From positions 1-5,879 of the forward strand of contig SLNX01000126.1 in assembly GCA_007132825.1 (NCBI GenBank): a stretch of DNA of 5,879 nt, given 5' to 3'. This stretch comes from Bacteroidales bacterium (GTDB taxonomy: Bacteria > Bacteroidota > Bacteroidia > Bacteroidales > UBA7960). Positions 1 to 5,879 of this stretch are shown piece by piece; the first letter of the stretch is position 1; every line of letters starts with the position of its first letter. The notes below the pieces were generated by a model. It saw nothing but the letters and a program-made list of their open reading frames with translations, was not told the origin of the DNA and did no database searches. The position numbers and the translations under genes were made by a program.

Positions 1-1824
1 AAAGCGGTTGTAAAGGAGGTTGTATCTTCTGATGGTGAGTATGTTTTGTTTATTGATGAAATTCATACCCTTGTAGGTGCCGGTGCAGCTGGCGAAGGTG
101 CCATGGACGCGGCAAACATTTTAAAACCTGCGCTCGCCCGTGGTGAACTTCGCGCAATCGGGGCAACTACCCTGAAGGAATATCAGCGTTATTTTGAGAA
201 AGACAAGGCGCTGGAACGCCGTTTCCAGACTGTTGTGGTAGATGAGCCGGCCAAAGCGGATGCCATCAGCATCCTGCGTGGCCTCAAAGAACGTTATGAA
301 ACACACCACCAGGTGCGTATTAAAGATGAAGCGATTGTTGCCGCCGTTGATCTTTCCCATCGCTATATTTCTGACCGTTTTCTTCCGGATAAGGCGATTG
401 ACCTGATCGATGAGGCAGCTTCCAAGTTGAGGCTGGAAATGAACTCTGTTCCCGAAGAGCTTGATGAAGCTGAAAGGAGGATCAGACAGCTTGAGATTGA
501 GCGGGAAGCCATTAAAAGAGAAAAAGATGATGTGAAGCTTCGACAACTCAACAAAGAGCTGGCCAACCTTCAGGAGGAAAGAAACAAGGTTAAAGCCCGA
601 TGGATGAGTGAAAAAGAGGTTGTTGACAACATCCAGCAACATAAAGCAGCCATCGAACAATACCGCTTTGAAGCAGAACAGGCTGAGCGCAGCGGTGATT
701 TCGGAAAAGTAGCTGAATTACGTTACGGACGAATTAAGGATGCTGAGGAAAAGCTTCAAAAGCTTCATGAAAAGCTGCGTGAAATGCAGGCCGATGCAGC
801 GCTGATCAAAGAAGAAGTCAGCGCAGAAGATATTGCTGATGTGGTGTCACGCTGGACAGGAATTCCGGTAAGCCGCATGCTGCAAAGTGAACGGGAAAAA
901 CTTTTGAGACTTGAGGATCAATTACATAAACGGGTTGTCGGACAAGATGAAGCCATAATAGCTGTATCGGATGCCATTCGGCGCAGCCGGGCCGGATTGC
1001 AGGACCCGAAGCGTCCTGTCGGTTCATTTATATTTTTAGGCACTACTGGCGTTGGAAAAACGGAGCTGGCAAAAGCCCTTGCTGAATTTTTGTTTAACGA
1101 CGAACAAGCCATGGTACGGATCGATATGTCTGAATATCAGGAAAGACACGCAGTGAGCCGACTGATTGGCGCACCTCCCGGCTATGTCGGTTATGAAGAA
1201 AGTGGCCAGTTGACCGAATCGGTGAGACGCAAGCCATACTCTGTGATCCTGCTTGATGAAATCGAAAAGGCACACCCCGATGTGTTCAACATACTGCTTC
1301 AGGTGCTCGAAGATGGCCGTCTGACTGATAACAAAGGGAGAACAGCTGATTTTAAAAATACCATTATCATCATGACTTCAAATATCGGCTCAAACATCCT
1401 GCAGCAACGCATGGAGCATATGACCGATGAAAACCGTGAGCAGACCATAGATCAGTGCAAAATGGAAGTACTTAACCTGCTTAAGAGAAGTATCCGGCCC
1501 GAATTCCTCAATCGCATTGATGAGGTAATCATGTTTAAGCCATTGACCAGAGAGGAGATCAAAGGAATCGTGGCGCTTCAGATCAAACAGCTGCAAAAGA
1601 TGCTGAAGGAAAACAACCTGGAAATCACGGTCGCACCTGAAGCCATTGACTGGATAGCCGAAGCGGGCTTTGACCCTCAGTTTGGTGCCAGACCATTGAA
1701 AAGGGTGATACAGCGGCAATTATTAAATAAACTGTCTGTAGAACTGCTGGCGGGGAACCTGGAAAACAAAAAACAGGTCACCGTTGAAAAGGATGGGGAA
1801 GATCTGGTGTTCCATTTCATCTAA
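1..1824 (+). CDS. clpB: ATP-dependent disaggregase ClpB (5'-truncated by window edge)
   Basis: ClpB is a cytosolic hexameric Hsp100 ATPase that threads aggregated proteins through its pore, working with DnaK/DnaJ/GrpE. The frame is open from base 1, so the true start lies off the left edge; by comparison with ~860-residue ClpB, roughly 260 residues (N domain and first Walker A) are missing. Visible residues, counted from base 1: NBD1 Walker B FIDE (17-20), NBD1 arginine fingers ERRF (R73, R74), a Glu/Lys/Arg-rich coiled-coil middle domain (~145-270), NBD2 Walker A GTTGVGKT (347-354), pore loop GYVGYEE (~394-400), Walker B VILLDE (415-420), sensor-1 TSN (~459-461), arginine finger in FLNR (R505) and sensor-2 GARPLKR (562-568). 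The long middle domain separates ClpB from ClpA, and there is no ClpP-binding IGF loop in the expected NBD2 stretch. All visible catalytic motifs are intact. The stop is TAA at 1822-1824. The heat-shock promoter, if any, is outside the window. Confidence 0.97.
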   Translation, partial: KAVVKEVVSSDGEYVLFIDEIHTLVGAGAAGEGAMDAANILKPALARGELRAIGATTLKEYQRYFEKDKALERRFQTVVVDEPAKADAISILRGLKERYETHHQVRIKDEAIVAAVDLSHRYISDRFLPDKAIDLIDEAASKLRLEMNSVPEELDEAERRIRQLEIEREAIKREKDDVKLRQLNKELANLQEERNKVKARWMSEKEVVDNIQQHKAAIEQYRFEAEQAERSGDFGKVAELRYGRIKDAEEKLQKLHEKLREMQADAALIKEEVSAEDIADVVSRWTGIPVSRMLQSEREKLLRLEDQLHKRVVGQDEAIIAVSDAIRRSRAGLQDPKRPVGSFIFLGTTGVGKTELAKALAEFLFNDEQAMVRIDMSEYQERHAVSRLIGAPPGYVGYEESGQLTESVRRKPYSVILLDEIEKAHPDVFNILLQVLEDGRLTDNKGRTADFKNTIIIMTSNIGSNILQQRMEHMTDENREQTIDQCKMEVLNLLKRSIRPEFLNRIDEVIMFKPLTREEIKGIVALQIKQLQKMLKENNLEITVAPEAIDWIAEAGFDPQFGARPLKRVIQRQLLNKLSVELLAGNLENKKQVTVEKDGEDLVFHFI

Positions 1825-1830
1825 AAATGC

Positions 1831-1838
1831 TACTTTTG
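1831..1838 (+). promoter_or_regulatory. Candidate Bacteroidota -7 promoter box (TACTTTTG) for the permease gene
   Basis: TACTTTTG matches the TAnnTTTG -7 consensus used by the Bacteroidota primary sigma factor. It lies in the 30-bp gap after the clpB stop and ends 16 bases before the TTG start, which would give a very short leader. No good -33 TTTG box is seen about 20 bases upstream, where the sequence is the end of clpB. The permease could also be read through from clpB, so this box may give only part of its expression. The match is inferred from sequence alone. Confidence 0.5.
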
Positions 1839-1854
1839 ACAAAAATCAGAAGCC

Positions 1855-3075
1855 TTGAATACCCCTCTGTTTATCGCGCGACGAATGGGTGTTTCCGGTA
1901 GTGGAAAGGAATTCACCGGAATCATCAAAAAGATTGCCATCCTGAGCATTGCCCTGGGGATTGCCGTCATGATCATATCCATGGCGGTAGTAACGGGCTT
2001 TCAGAATGAAATAAGGGACAAGGTGATCGGTTTTGGCGGGCACATTCAGGTCACAAACTACGATTACAATATCTCCTTCGAAGCAAGACCGATCCAAAAG
2101 GAGCAGTTTCCCGTGGATGAAGCGATGAAGATCCCAGGGATAAGGCATATCCAGATGTTTGCCACAAAACCTGGCATCATCCGGACAGATGAAGACATGC
2201 ACGGAGTCATCCTCAAAGGGATTGCTGCCGACTTTAACTGGGATTTCTTCGGGGAAAGGATGATCGCAGGAAATACCCTTGCGCTCGATGACAGCCTAAG
2301 GTCTGATGAGGTAATCATCTCAGGGATTATTGCACGTCAGCTTCAACTGGATGTTGGAGAAGACATTTTCATGTATTTCATTCAAGAACCTCCGCGAATC
2401 CGGCGATTCACGGTCGCCGGCATTTATGACACCAGCCTTGAAGAACTGGACAAAGTCTTTGTCCTGGGCGACATCAGACACATTCAGCGATTGAACGACT
2501 GGGATGAAAATCAGATTGGCGGGTTTGAAATCCTGGTGTCAGGATTTGACGAAATTTCCAAAATTGAAGACCAGGTGCTTGATCTCTTGCCTTTTCACCT
2601 TGACGCAAAAAGCATCCGTACGCTTTATCCGCAGATATTTGACTGGCTGGGTTTGCTTGATATGAATGTTTATGTAATTATCATACTGATGATCCTTGTG
2701 GCTGGCATCAACATGGTTACAACATTGCTCATATCAGTACTGGAAAAGACAAATGCCATTGGCATATTAAAAGCAGTAGGAGGTTCTGATATCCTGATCC
2801 GTAAAGTTTTTTTATACCACGCAGGAATGCTAATATCTAAGGGGCTATTATGGGGAAACATTACGGGCGTCCTGATTTGCCTCATGCAATATCAGTTCGG
2901 GTTTATCACACTGGATCCGGAATCATATTTTGTATCTGAAGTCCCGATAAACCTTCAGTTAAATCATATTCTGCTGATAAATGCAGGAACATTCCTGATT
3001 TCGATGACCATGCTCATCGTGCCTTCCTACATTGTTACAAAAATATCACCTGTAAAGGCAATAGCTTTCAAGTAG
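1855..3075 (+). CDS. FtsX-like / LolC-LolE-type ABC transporter permease
   Basis: This is a 406-residue inner-membrane permease of the MacB/LolCDE (type VII ABC) superfamily, whose members use cytosolic ATP hydrolysis to drive work in the periplasm, such as extracting lipoproteins. Layout: short cytosolic N terminus with FIARR (6-10), TM1 (~25-48), a periplasmic domain (~50-268), TM2 (~270-296), the cytosolic loop EKTNAIGILKAVGGS (297-311) typical of FtsX-like domains, TM3 (~317-347), TM4 (~371-393) and the tail ISPVKAIAF. This is one complete permease; LolC/E-like function is a family inference, and the substrate is unknown. The start is TTG at 1855. An in-frame TGA at 1837-1839 and the lack of ATG or GTG between them leave TTG as the only start that keeps the conserved N terminus; the next in-frame ATG (1885) would remove FIARR. 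A weak purine stretch (agaag) precedes it. No ATP-binding subunit is adjacent, so the partner ATPase must be encoded elsewhere. The stop is TAG. Confidence 0.88.
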   Translation: MNTPLFIARRMGVSGSGKEFTGIIKKIAILSIALGIAVMIISMAVVTGFQNEIRDKVIGFGGHIQVTNYDYNISFEARPIQKEQFPVDEAMKIPGIRHIQMFATKPGIIRTDEDMHGVILKGIAADFNWDFFGERMIAGNTLALDDSLRSDEVIISGIIARQLQLDVGEDIFMYFIQEPPRIRRFTVAGIYDTSLEELDKVFVLGDIRHIQRLNDWDENQIGGFEILVSGFDEISKIEDQVLDLLPFHLDAKSIRTLYPQIFDWLGLLDMNVYVIIILMILVAGINMVTTLLISVLEKTNAIGILKAVGGSDILIRKVFLYHAGMLISKGLLWGNITGVLICLMQYQFGFITLDPESYFVSEVPINLQLNHILLINAGTFLISMTMLIVPSYIVTKISPVKAIAFK

Positions 3076-3076
3076 G

Positions 3077-3712
3077 TTAAAATACAAGGATGCCCAGGGA
3101 AATGATAAATTGTCTTGGGCGGGTGTCAAAATCAAAGGGAGTATCTCCAATACTGATACCATCACCCAGTCTGCTCAAATTCCCCTCATATTTCAGGTCT
3201 AACATCAGATTACCGATCTTGACACCGGCCATTGCCTGAAAACCAACCGTAGCATTGTTGTTCTGAAAATCCAGCTCTTCACCCATAACATTCGGTATTC
3301 CCTGCTTACTGTCAAGAAGAACGGATAATACAGGACCAACCCCCACACGCAATGGACCGAAAGAGGTACCTCCGATCACAGGAATGCTGAGATGGCTGTA
3401 TGTGTTGGTAAAAACATCCATTTCTGTCCCATTTTGACTGAAACTGATAGCCATTTCCTGTCCGGTTTGGGTGTATAAAAGTTCCGGCTGAATGAAAAAA
3501 TTAAATAAAGACAAATGACCAACCAGACCAAAGTGAAATCCCGTGTATGAATCTGACAGGGATTCAATCATCACCCCTTCATGAACTATTTGCGATGTTG
3601 ATGGCAGCGAAGAGAAATTCAGGCCTCCTCTGACTCCTATTCCTGAACCCATAGCGTTGCAGGAAATAAACAGGACCAGAACCATTGTGAGCGGGAAACC
3701 AGATCTAATCAT
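3077..3712 (-). CDS. Small outer-membrane beta-barrel protein (PorT/OMP_b-brl_2-like)
   Basis: This 211-residue exported protein looks like the small eight-stranded outer-membrane barrels (PorT-like family) abundant in Bacteroidota. Residues 1-22 form a signal peptide: an Arg at 3, a hydrophobic core (~8-17) and a plausible signal peptidase I site after AMG (20-22). The mature protein opens with GIGVRGGLNFSSL, a typical first strand of this family. It continues with alternating strands and polar loops (FHFGLVGHLSLF, FFIQPELLYTQ, LRVGVGPVLSVLL, VGFQAMAGVKIG, LMLDLKYEG) and ends FIISLGILVF, a last strand finishing in Phe as expected of a BAM-recognised beta-signal. A Cys at 18 follows FIS, but the lipobox is poor and a barrel is unlikely to be a lipoprotein. 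The start is ATG at 3712-3710 with no Shine-Dalgarno sequence, and the stop is TAA. The ligand or role is unknown. The gene is downstream of the DUF349 gene but has its own candidate promoter. Confidence 0.82.
   Translation of the reverse strand: MIRSGFPLTMVLVLFISCNAMGSGIGVRGGLNFSSLPSTSQIVHEGVMIESLSDSYTGFHFGLVGHLSLFNFFIQPELLYTQTGQEMAISFSQNGTEMDVFTNTYSHLSIPVIGGTSFGPLRVGVGPVLSVLLDSKQGIPNVMGEELDFQNNNATVGFQAMAGVKIGNLMLDLKYEGNLSRLGDGISIGDTPFDFDTRPRQFIISLGILVF
3092..3120 (+). other. Inverted repeat; possible weak hairpin just after the permease stop
   Basis: GCCCAGGG (3092-3099) can pair with TCTTGGGC (3113-3120), giving six Watson-Crick and two G-U pairs around a 13-base loop in plus-strand RNA. 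It begins 17 bases after the permease stop and lies inside the last codons of the convergent barrel gene. No T-run follows on the plus strand, so it is not a standard intrinsic terminator. On the minus strand the two G-U pairs become A-C mismatches, leaving a poorer stem. Coding constraint alone may explain it. Confidence 0.25.
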
Positions 3713-3747
3713 GGCAATATGTATTGGTTTTTAAATCGGCAACATTA

Positions 3748-3755
3748 CAAAGATA
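3748..3755 (-). promoter_or_regulatory. Candidate Bacteroidota -7 promoter box (TATCTTTG) for the barrel gene
   Basis: Read on the minus strand, TATCTTTG fits the TAnnTTTG -7 consensus. It sits in the 52-bp gap between the DUF349 stop (3765) and the barrel start (3712), about 35 bases before the ATG, which is a normal leader length. No clear TTTG -33 box is seen 17-23 bases further upstream. The leader is A/T-rich without a Shine-Dalgarno sequence, as is usual in Bacteroidota. It suggests that the barrel gene is not wholly dependent on read-through from the DUF349 gene. Confidence 0.55.
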
Positions 3756-3764
3756 GGAAAAACA

Positions 3765-5879
3765 TCATGAACTTCTGAGTATCCTCATTTTTTCCCTGAG
3801 TATGCCAATCTCGTCACGTGCCTTTTCTATTTTTTCCTCAAACTCTGCTTTGAGTATGTCTGCTTTTTTTGATGATGCAAAAAAACCAATGTTGTTTTCC
3901 AGGACTTTTATATCAGCTTCCAGATTCTTGATTTTATTGGTTAGGAAGTTTCTCTCTTTCTGGATGATATTATCAGCATTCTTTGTGTTTTTCAGATTTT
4001 CAATTTTGGTTCGAAAAGAGAGGGTGCTTTTTGCTTTCTGACTGATATTTAAAACATCAAACTGGTGGTCGATCGTTTTTCTGAACTCGCTTTGCAATTT
4101 GTCCTTTTGTTTTATGGGAACATGTCCGATCTCCATCCATTTGCGCTGAAAGCCCTTCAGGGTTTCAAGGTTTTCCTTGTTGTCATCAGAATACTCATGG
4201 TTCCTGACCTGTTCGATTAACTCTTGCTTCTCTTTAAGATTCTGATTCTGATGGTCTCCAATATTTGCAAAGTGGGTTGATTTTCTGTTGAAGAAATGGT
4301 CGCAGGCCTGCCTGAACCTTTTCCAAATTTTGTCGGAGAATTTTGCCGGCACCGGGCCAATCTTTTTCCATTCGTTCTGGAGGTTTATAAGCGCATCGGT
4401 TGTTCCACGCCAATCTTCACTGTCTTTCAAAGCTTCCGCCTGAAGACAAAGATTCAGCTTCTCATTATAATTCTCCTTTTGCTGGTCTTTATATTTCCGG
4501 AAAAACTCTTTTTTGTTGGAAAAGAAAGTGTCGAGTGCCCCGCGGAATCTGTTCCAAACCTCATTATTCACCTTTTTGGGAGCGAAGCCTATTGTTTTCC
4601 AGATTTTGAAAAGTTCGTTGATCTGGTTGGTTTTTTCCTGCCATTTGCGCGGTGTATCAGGAATTACTGAGATCAATTCATCTGCTTTCTCACACAAAAC
4701 AAGCTTGGCGGCGTAGTTTTTGTTTTGTTCCTCCCTAAGTGATTCATAATGATCCTGTCTGCGCTTGTTTAACTTTTCTGTGGCAGCACGAAAACGCTCC
4801 CATATCTCATCCTTTTTATCTTTGGGTACCGGACCCGTTTCTTTCCAGGCTTCATGAAGCTTTTGTAACTGTTGAAAAGATTTCGTGATCGAAGTCTCCA
4901 GAAGCAACTCCTCCGCCTTTTCACATAAATCGGTCTTCACTTCAAGGTTCTTCTTCAGATCAAGATCCTTCAGCTCTTTGTTGATATTGACTTTATCAAA
5001 AAACTTCTCGACCAGAAAATGGTAATTGTTCCAAAGTGTGTTTTTTGAACCCCTTGGCACAGGACCTACTGCACGCCACCTGTCCTGAAGTTCATTGAAA
5101 TGATCATAGGTCTTTTTCAACTCCTCTTCAGAATCGATCAGTTGCCTCAACTCTTCAAGAATGGTTTCCTTGGCAGTAAGATTGTCCTGCATCTGTTGCT
5201 CCAATGCCTTATCATGCTGAACCTTCTTCTCCTTATAAACAGCAAATGCTTTATCAAACCGCTCGGTTAACGGATCCATAACCGAATCGTTTTCCGATTC
5301 CTGGCTATCGGTTTTATCCTTGCTCAGCTGTATTTCGTAAGTTGCCATATTTTCTTCGCGCAGGAGTTTGCGATAAGCAACTTTGATAAAACCTATATGT
5401 TTTCTTATGTGGTTTACATCTTCTTGGATTACAAGTGCCTCTATGGTATCCACGAGAGCGTCGCGTGACATGGAAGCGTATTTTTCGGTAAGGACATCTG
5501 AATCCTCTTCCTCATCTTTTTCTTCTTGGACTTTATCCTCTTTTGTTTCGAGATCCTCCTTTACTGGTTCTGCCTCTTTCGGAGGCTCTTCCGAAGCGGC
5601 TTCAGGTGTTTCCAAGGTTTCTGCCTTGTCAGCTTCAACTTTTTCCTTCACCTCTTTATCCTTCACCTCTTTTTCCTCTTTCAAAGGCTCTTCCGCAGCG
5701 GCTTCAGGTATTTCCAAGGTTTCTGCCTTGTCAGCTTCAACTTTTTCATTCACCTCTTTATCCTTCACCTCTTTTTCCTCTTTCGGAGGCTCTTCTGCAG
5801 CGGCTTCAGGTGTTTCCAAGGTTTCTGCCTTGTCAGCTTCAACTTTTTCCTTCACCTCTTTATCCTTCACCTCTTTTTC
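3765..5879 (-). CDS. DUF349 repeat protein with Lys/Glu-rich N-terminal tandem repeats (5'-truncated by window edge)
   Basis: The frame is open to the right edge, so the start is not visible; 704 residues are seen, counted here from base 5879. Residues 1-106 are three full copies of a 34-residue charged unit plus the end of another, then an acidic linker to ~128, which is predicted disordered. Residues ~129-183 form a conserved-looking helical segment (SRDALVDTIEALV, FIKVAYRKLL). Five DUF349 units follow, each with W-x-x-x-G-x-x-P; the Trp residues are at 268, 345, 427, 504 and 581. A second Trp lies 15 residues later in units 1-4. Residues ~613-704 form a C-terminal coiled coil ending in a basic tail. 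There is no signal peptide or membrane helix in the visible part, so a cytosolic location is likely. DUF349 proteins have up to five repeats and no established biochemical function that I can name, so I assign none. The stop is TGA at 3767-3765. Confidence 0.9.
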   Translation of the reverse strand, partial: EKEVKDKEVKEKVEADKAETLETPEAAAEEPPKEEKEVKDKEVNEKVEADKAETLEIPEAAAEEPLKEEKEVKDKEVKEKVEADKAETLETPEAASEEPPKEAEPVKEDLETKEDKVQEEKDEEEDSDVLTEKYASMSRDALVDTIEALVIQEDVNHIRKHIGFIKVAYRKLLREENMATYEIQLSKDKTDSQESENDSVMDPLTERFDKAFAVYKEKKVQHDKALEQQMQDNLTAKETILEELRQLIDSEEELKKTYDHFNELQDRWRAVGPVPRGSKNTLWNNYHFLVEKFFDKVNINKELKDLDLKKNLEVKTDLCEKAEELLLETSITKSFQQLQKLHEAWKETGPVPKDKKDEIWERFRAATEKLNKRRQDHYESLREEQNKNYAAKLVLCEKADELISVIPDTPRKWQEKTNQINELFKIWKTIGFAPKKVNNEVWNRFRGALDTFFSNKKEFFRKYKDQQKENYNEKLNLCLQAEALKDSEDWRGTTDALINLQNEWKKIGPVPAKFSDKIWKRFRQACDHFFNRKSTHFANIGDHQNQNLKEKQELIEQVRNHEYSDDNKENLETLKGFQRKWMEIGHVPIKQKDKLQSEFRKTIDHQFDVLNISQKAKSTLSFRTKIENLKNTKNADNIIQKERNFLTNKIKNLEADIKVLENNIGFFASSKKADILKAEFEEKIEKARDEIGILREKMRILRSS
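5562..5879 (-). repeat. 102-bp in-frame tandem repeat (34-residue Lys/Glu/Ala/Pro unit)
   Basis: Three full copies occupy 5562-5663, 5664-5765 and 5766-5867, and 5868-5879 matches the end of a further copy, so the array continues past the right edge. The period is exactly 102 bp, as shown by gcttcagg recurring at 5599, 5701 and 5803. The copies at 5664 and 5766 differ at 5 of 102 bases. The innermost copy differs from the 5766 copy at only 2 positions over 5574-5663, then diverges in its last four codons. Each unit reads KDKEV-KEKVEADKAETLE-xPEAA, then EEPPKEEKEV. It also contains a short internal echo (KEV-KDKEV-KEKVE). Being a multiple of three, gain or loss of units would keep the gene in frame. 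Confidence 0.95.

Noticed and set aside
121..660. A 179-codon open frame on the minus strand opposite clpB
   Set aside because: It lies wholly inside the conserved clpB coding region, has no recognisable domain, and its product looks like antisense of the coiled-coil domain. It is a shadow of clpB codon bias.
1888..1911. GVSGSGKE near the permease N terminus resembles a P-loop
   Set aside because: The last residue is Glu rather than Ser/Thr, there is no Walker B or ABC signature, and it lies just before the first membrane helix, so it is not an ATP-binding site.
3092..3120. Rho-independent terminator for the permease gene
   Set aside because: The stem needs two G-U pairs, the loop is 13 bases, and no T-run follows on the plus strand. 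It is kept only as a weak inverted repeat.
3659..3661. Lipoprotein signal (Cys at residue 18) in the barrel protein
   Set aside because: The residues before the Cys (LFIS) fit the lipobox poorly, with Phe at -3, while a signal peptidase I site after AMG and the barrel-like mature sequence explain the N terminus better.
4296..4716. Overlapping plus-strand open frames of 67-124 codons opposite the DUF349 gene
   Set aside because: The minus-strand frame shows clear DUF349 repeats across the same bases. The plus-strand products are low-similarity, Phe/Leu-rich antisense of Lys/Glu-rich codons, with no supporting start signals.
5562..5879. CRISPR array
   Set aside because: The repeats are contiguous 102-bp units with no unique spacers, and they are translated in frame as part of the DUF349 protein.

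Overview
The window looks like ordinary chromosomal DNA from a member of the Bacteroidota. Three things point there: the ClpB and FtsX-like permease proteins read like Bacteroidota versions; the window holds a PorT-like small outer-membrane barrel and a multi-repeat DUF349 protein, both common in that phylum; and both usable intergenic gaps carry a TAnnTTTG box, the -7 element of Bacteroidota promoters, while Shine-Dalgarno sequences are weak or absent. No RNA gene, mobile element, CRISPR array or phage gene is visible.

Layout. Bases 1-1824 (+) are the last 607 codons of the disaggregase gene clpB, cut off at the left edge. After 30 bp comes a four-helix FtsX/LolC/E-type ABC transporter permease (1855-3075, +), which starts at TTG and has its own candidate promoter. 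It meets tail to tail, with one base between the stop codons, a small secreted beta-barrel protein (3077-3712, -). A 52-bp gap with a second candidate promoter separates that gene from a long DUF349 repeat protein (3765-5879, -), which runs off the right edge. Coding density is very high; no gene-free stretch exceeds 52 bp.

How the genes relate. They do not form an evident pathway. ClpB is cytosolic protein quality control, the permease belongs to the inner membrane and the barrel to the outer membrane, and the DUF349 protein is a soluble helical repeat protein of unknown function. The permease has no ATPase gene beside it in the window. The least routine feature is at the right edge: a nearly perfect 102-bp in-frame tandem repeat encoding a Lys/Glu-rich 34-residue unit at the visible N-terminal end of the DUF349 protein. 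I see no convincing evidence of a new multi-gene system here.
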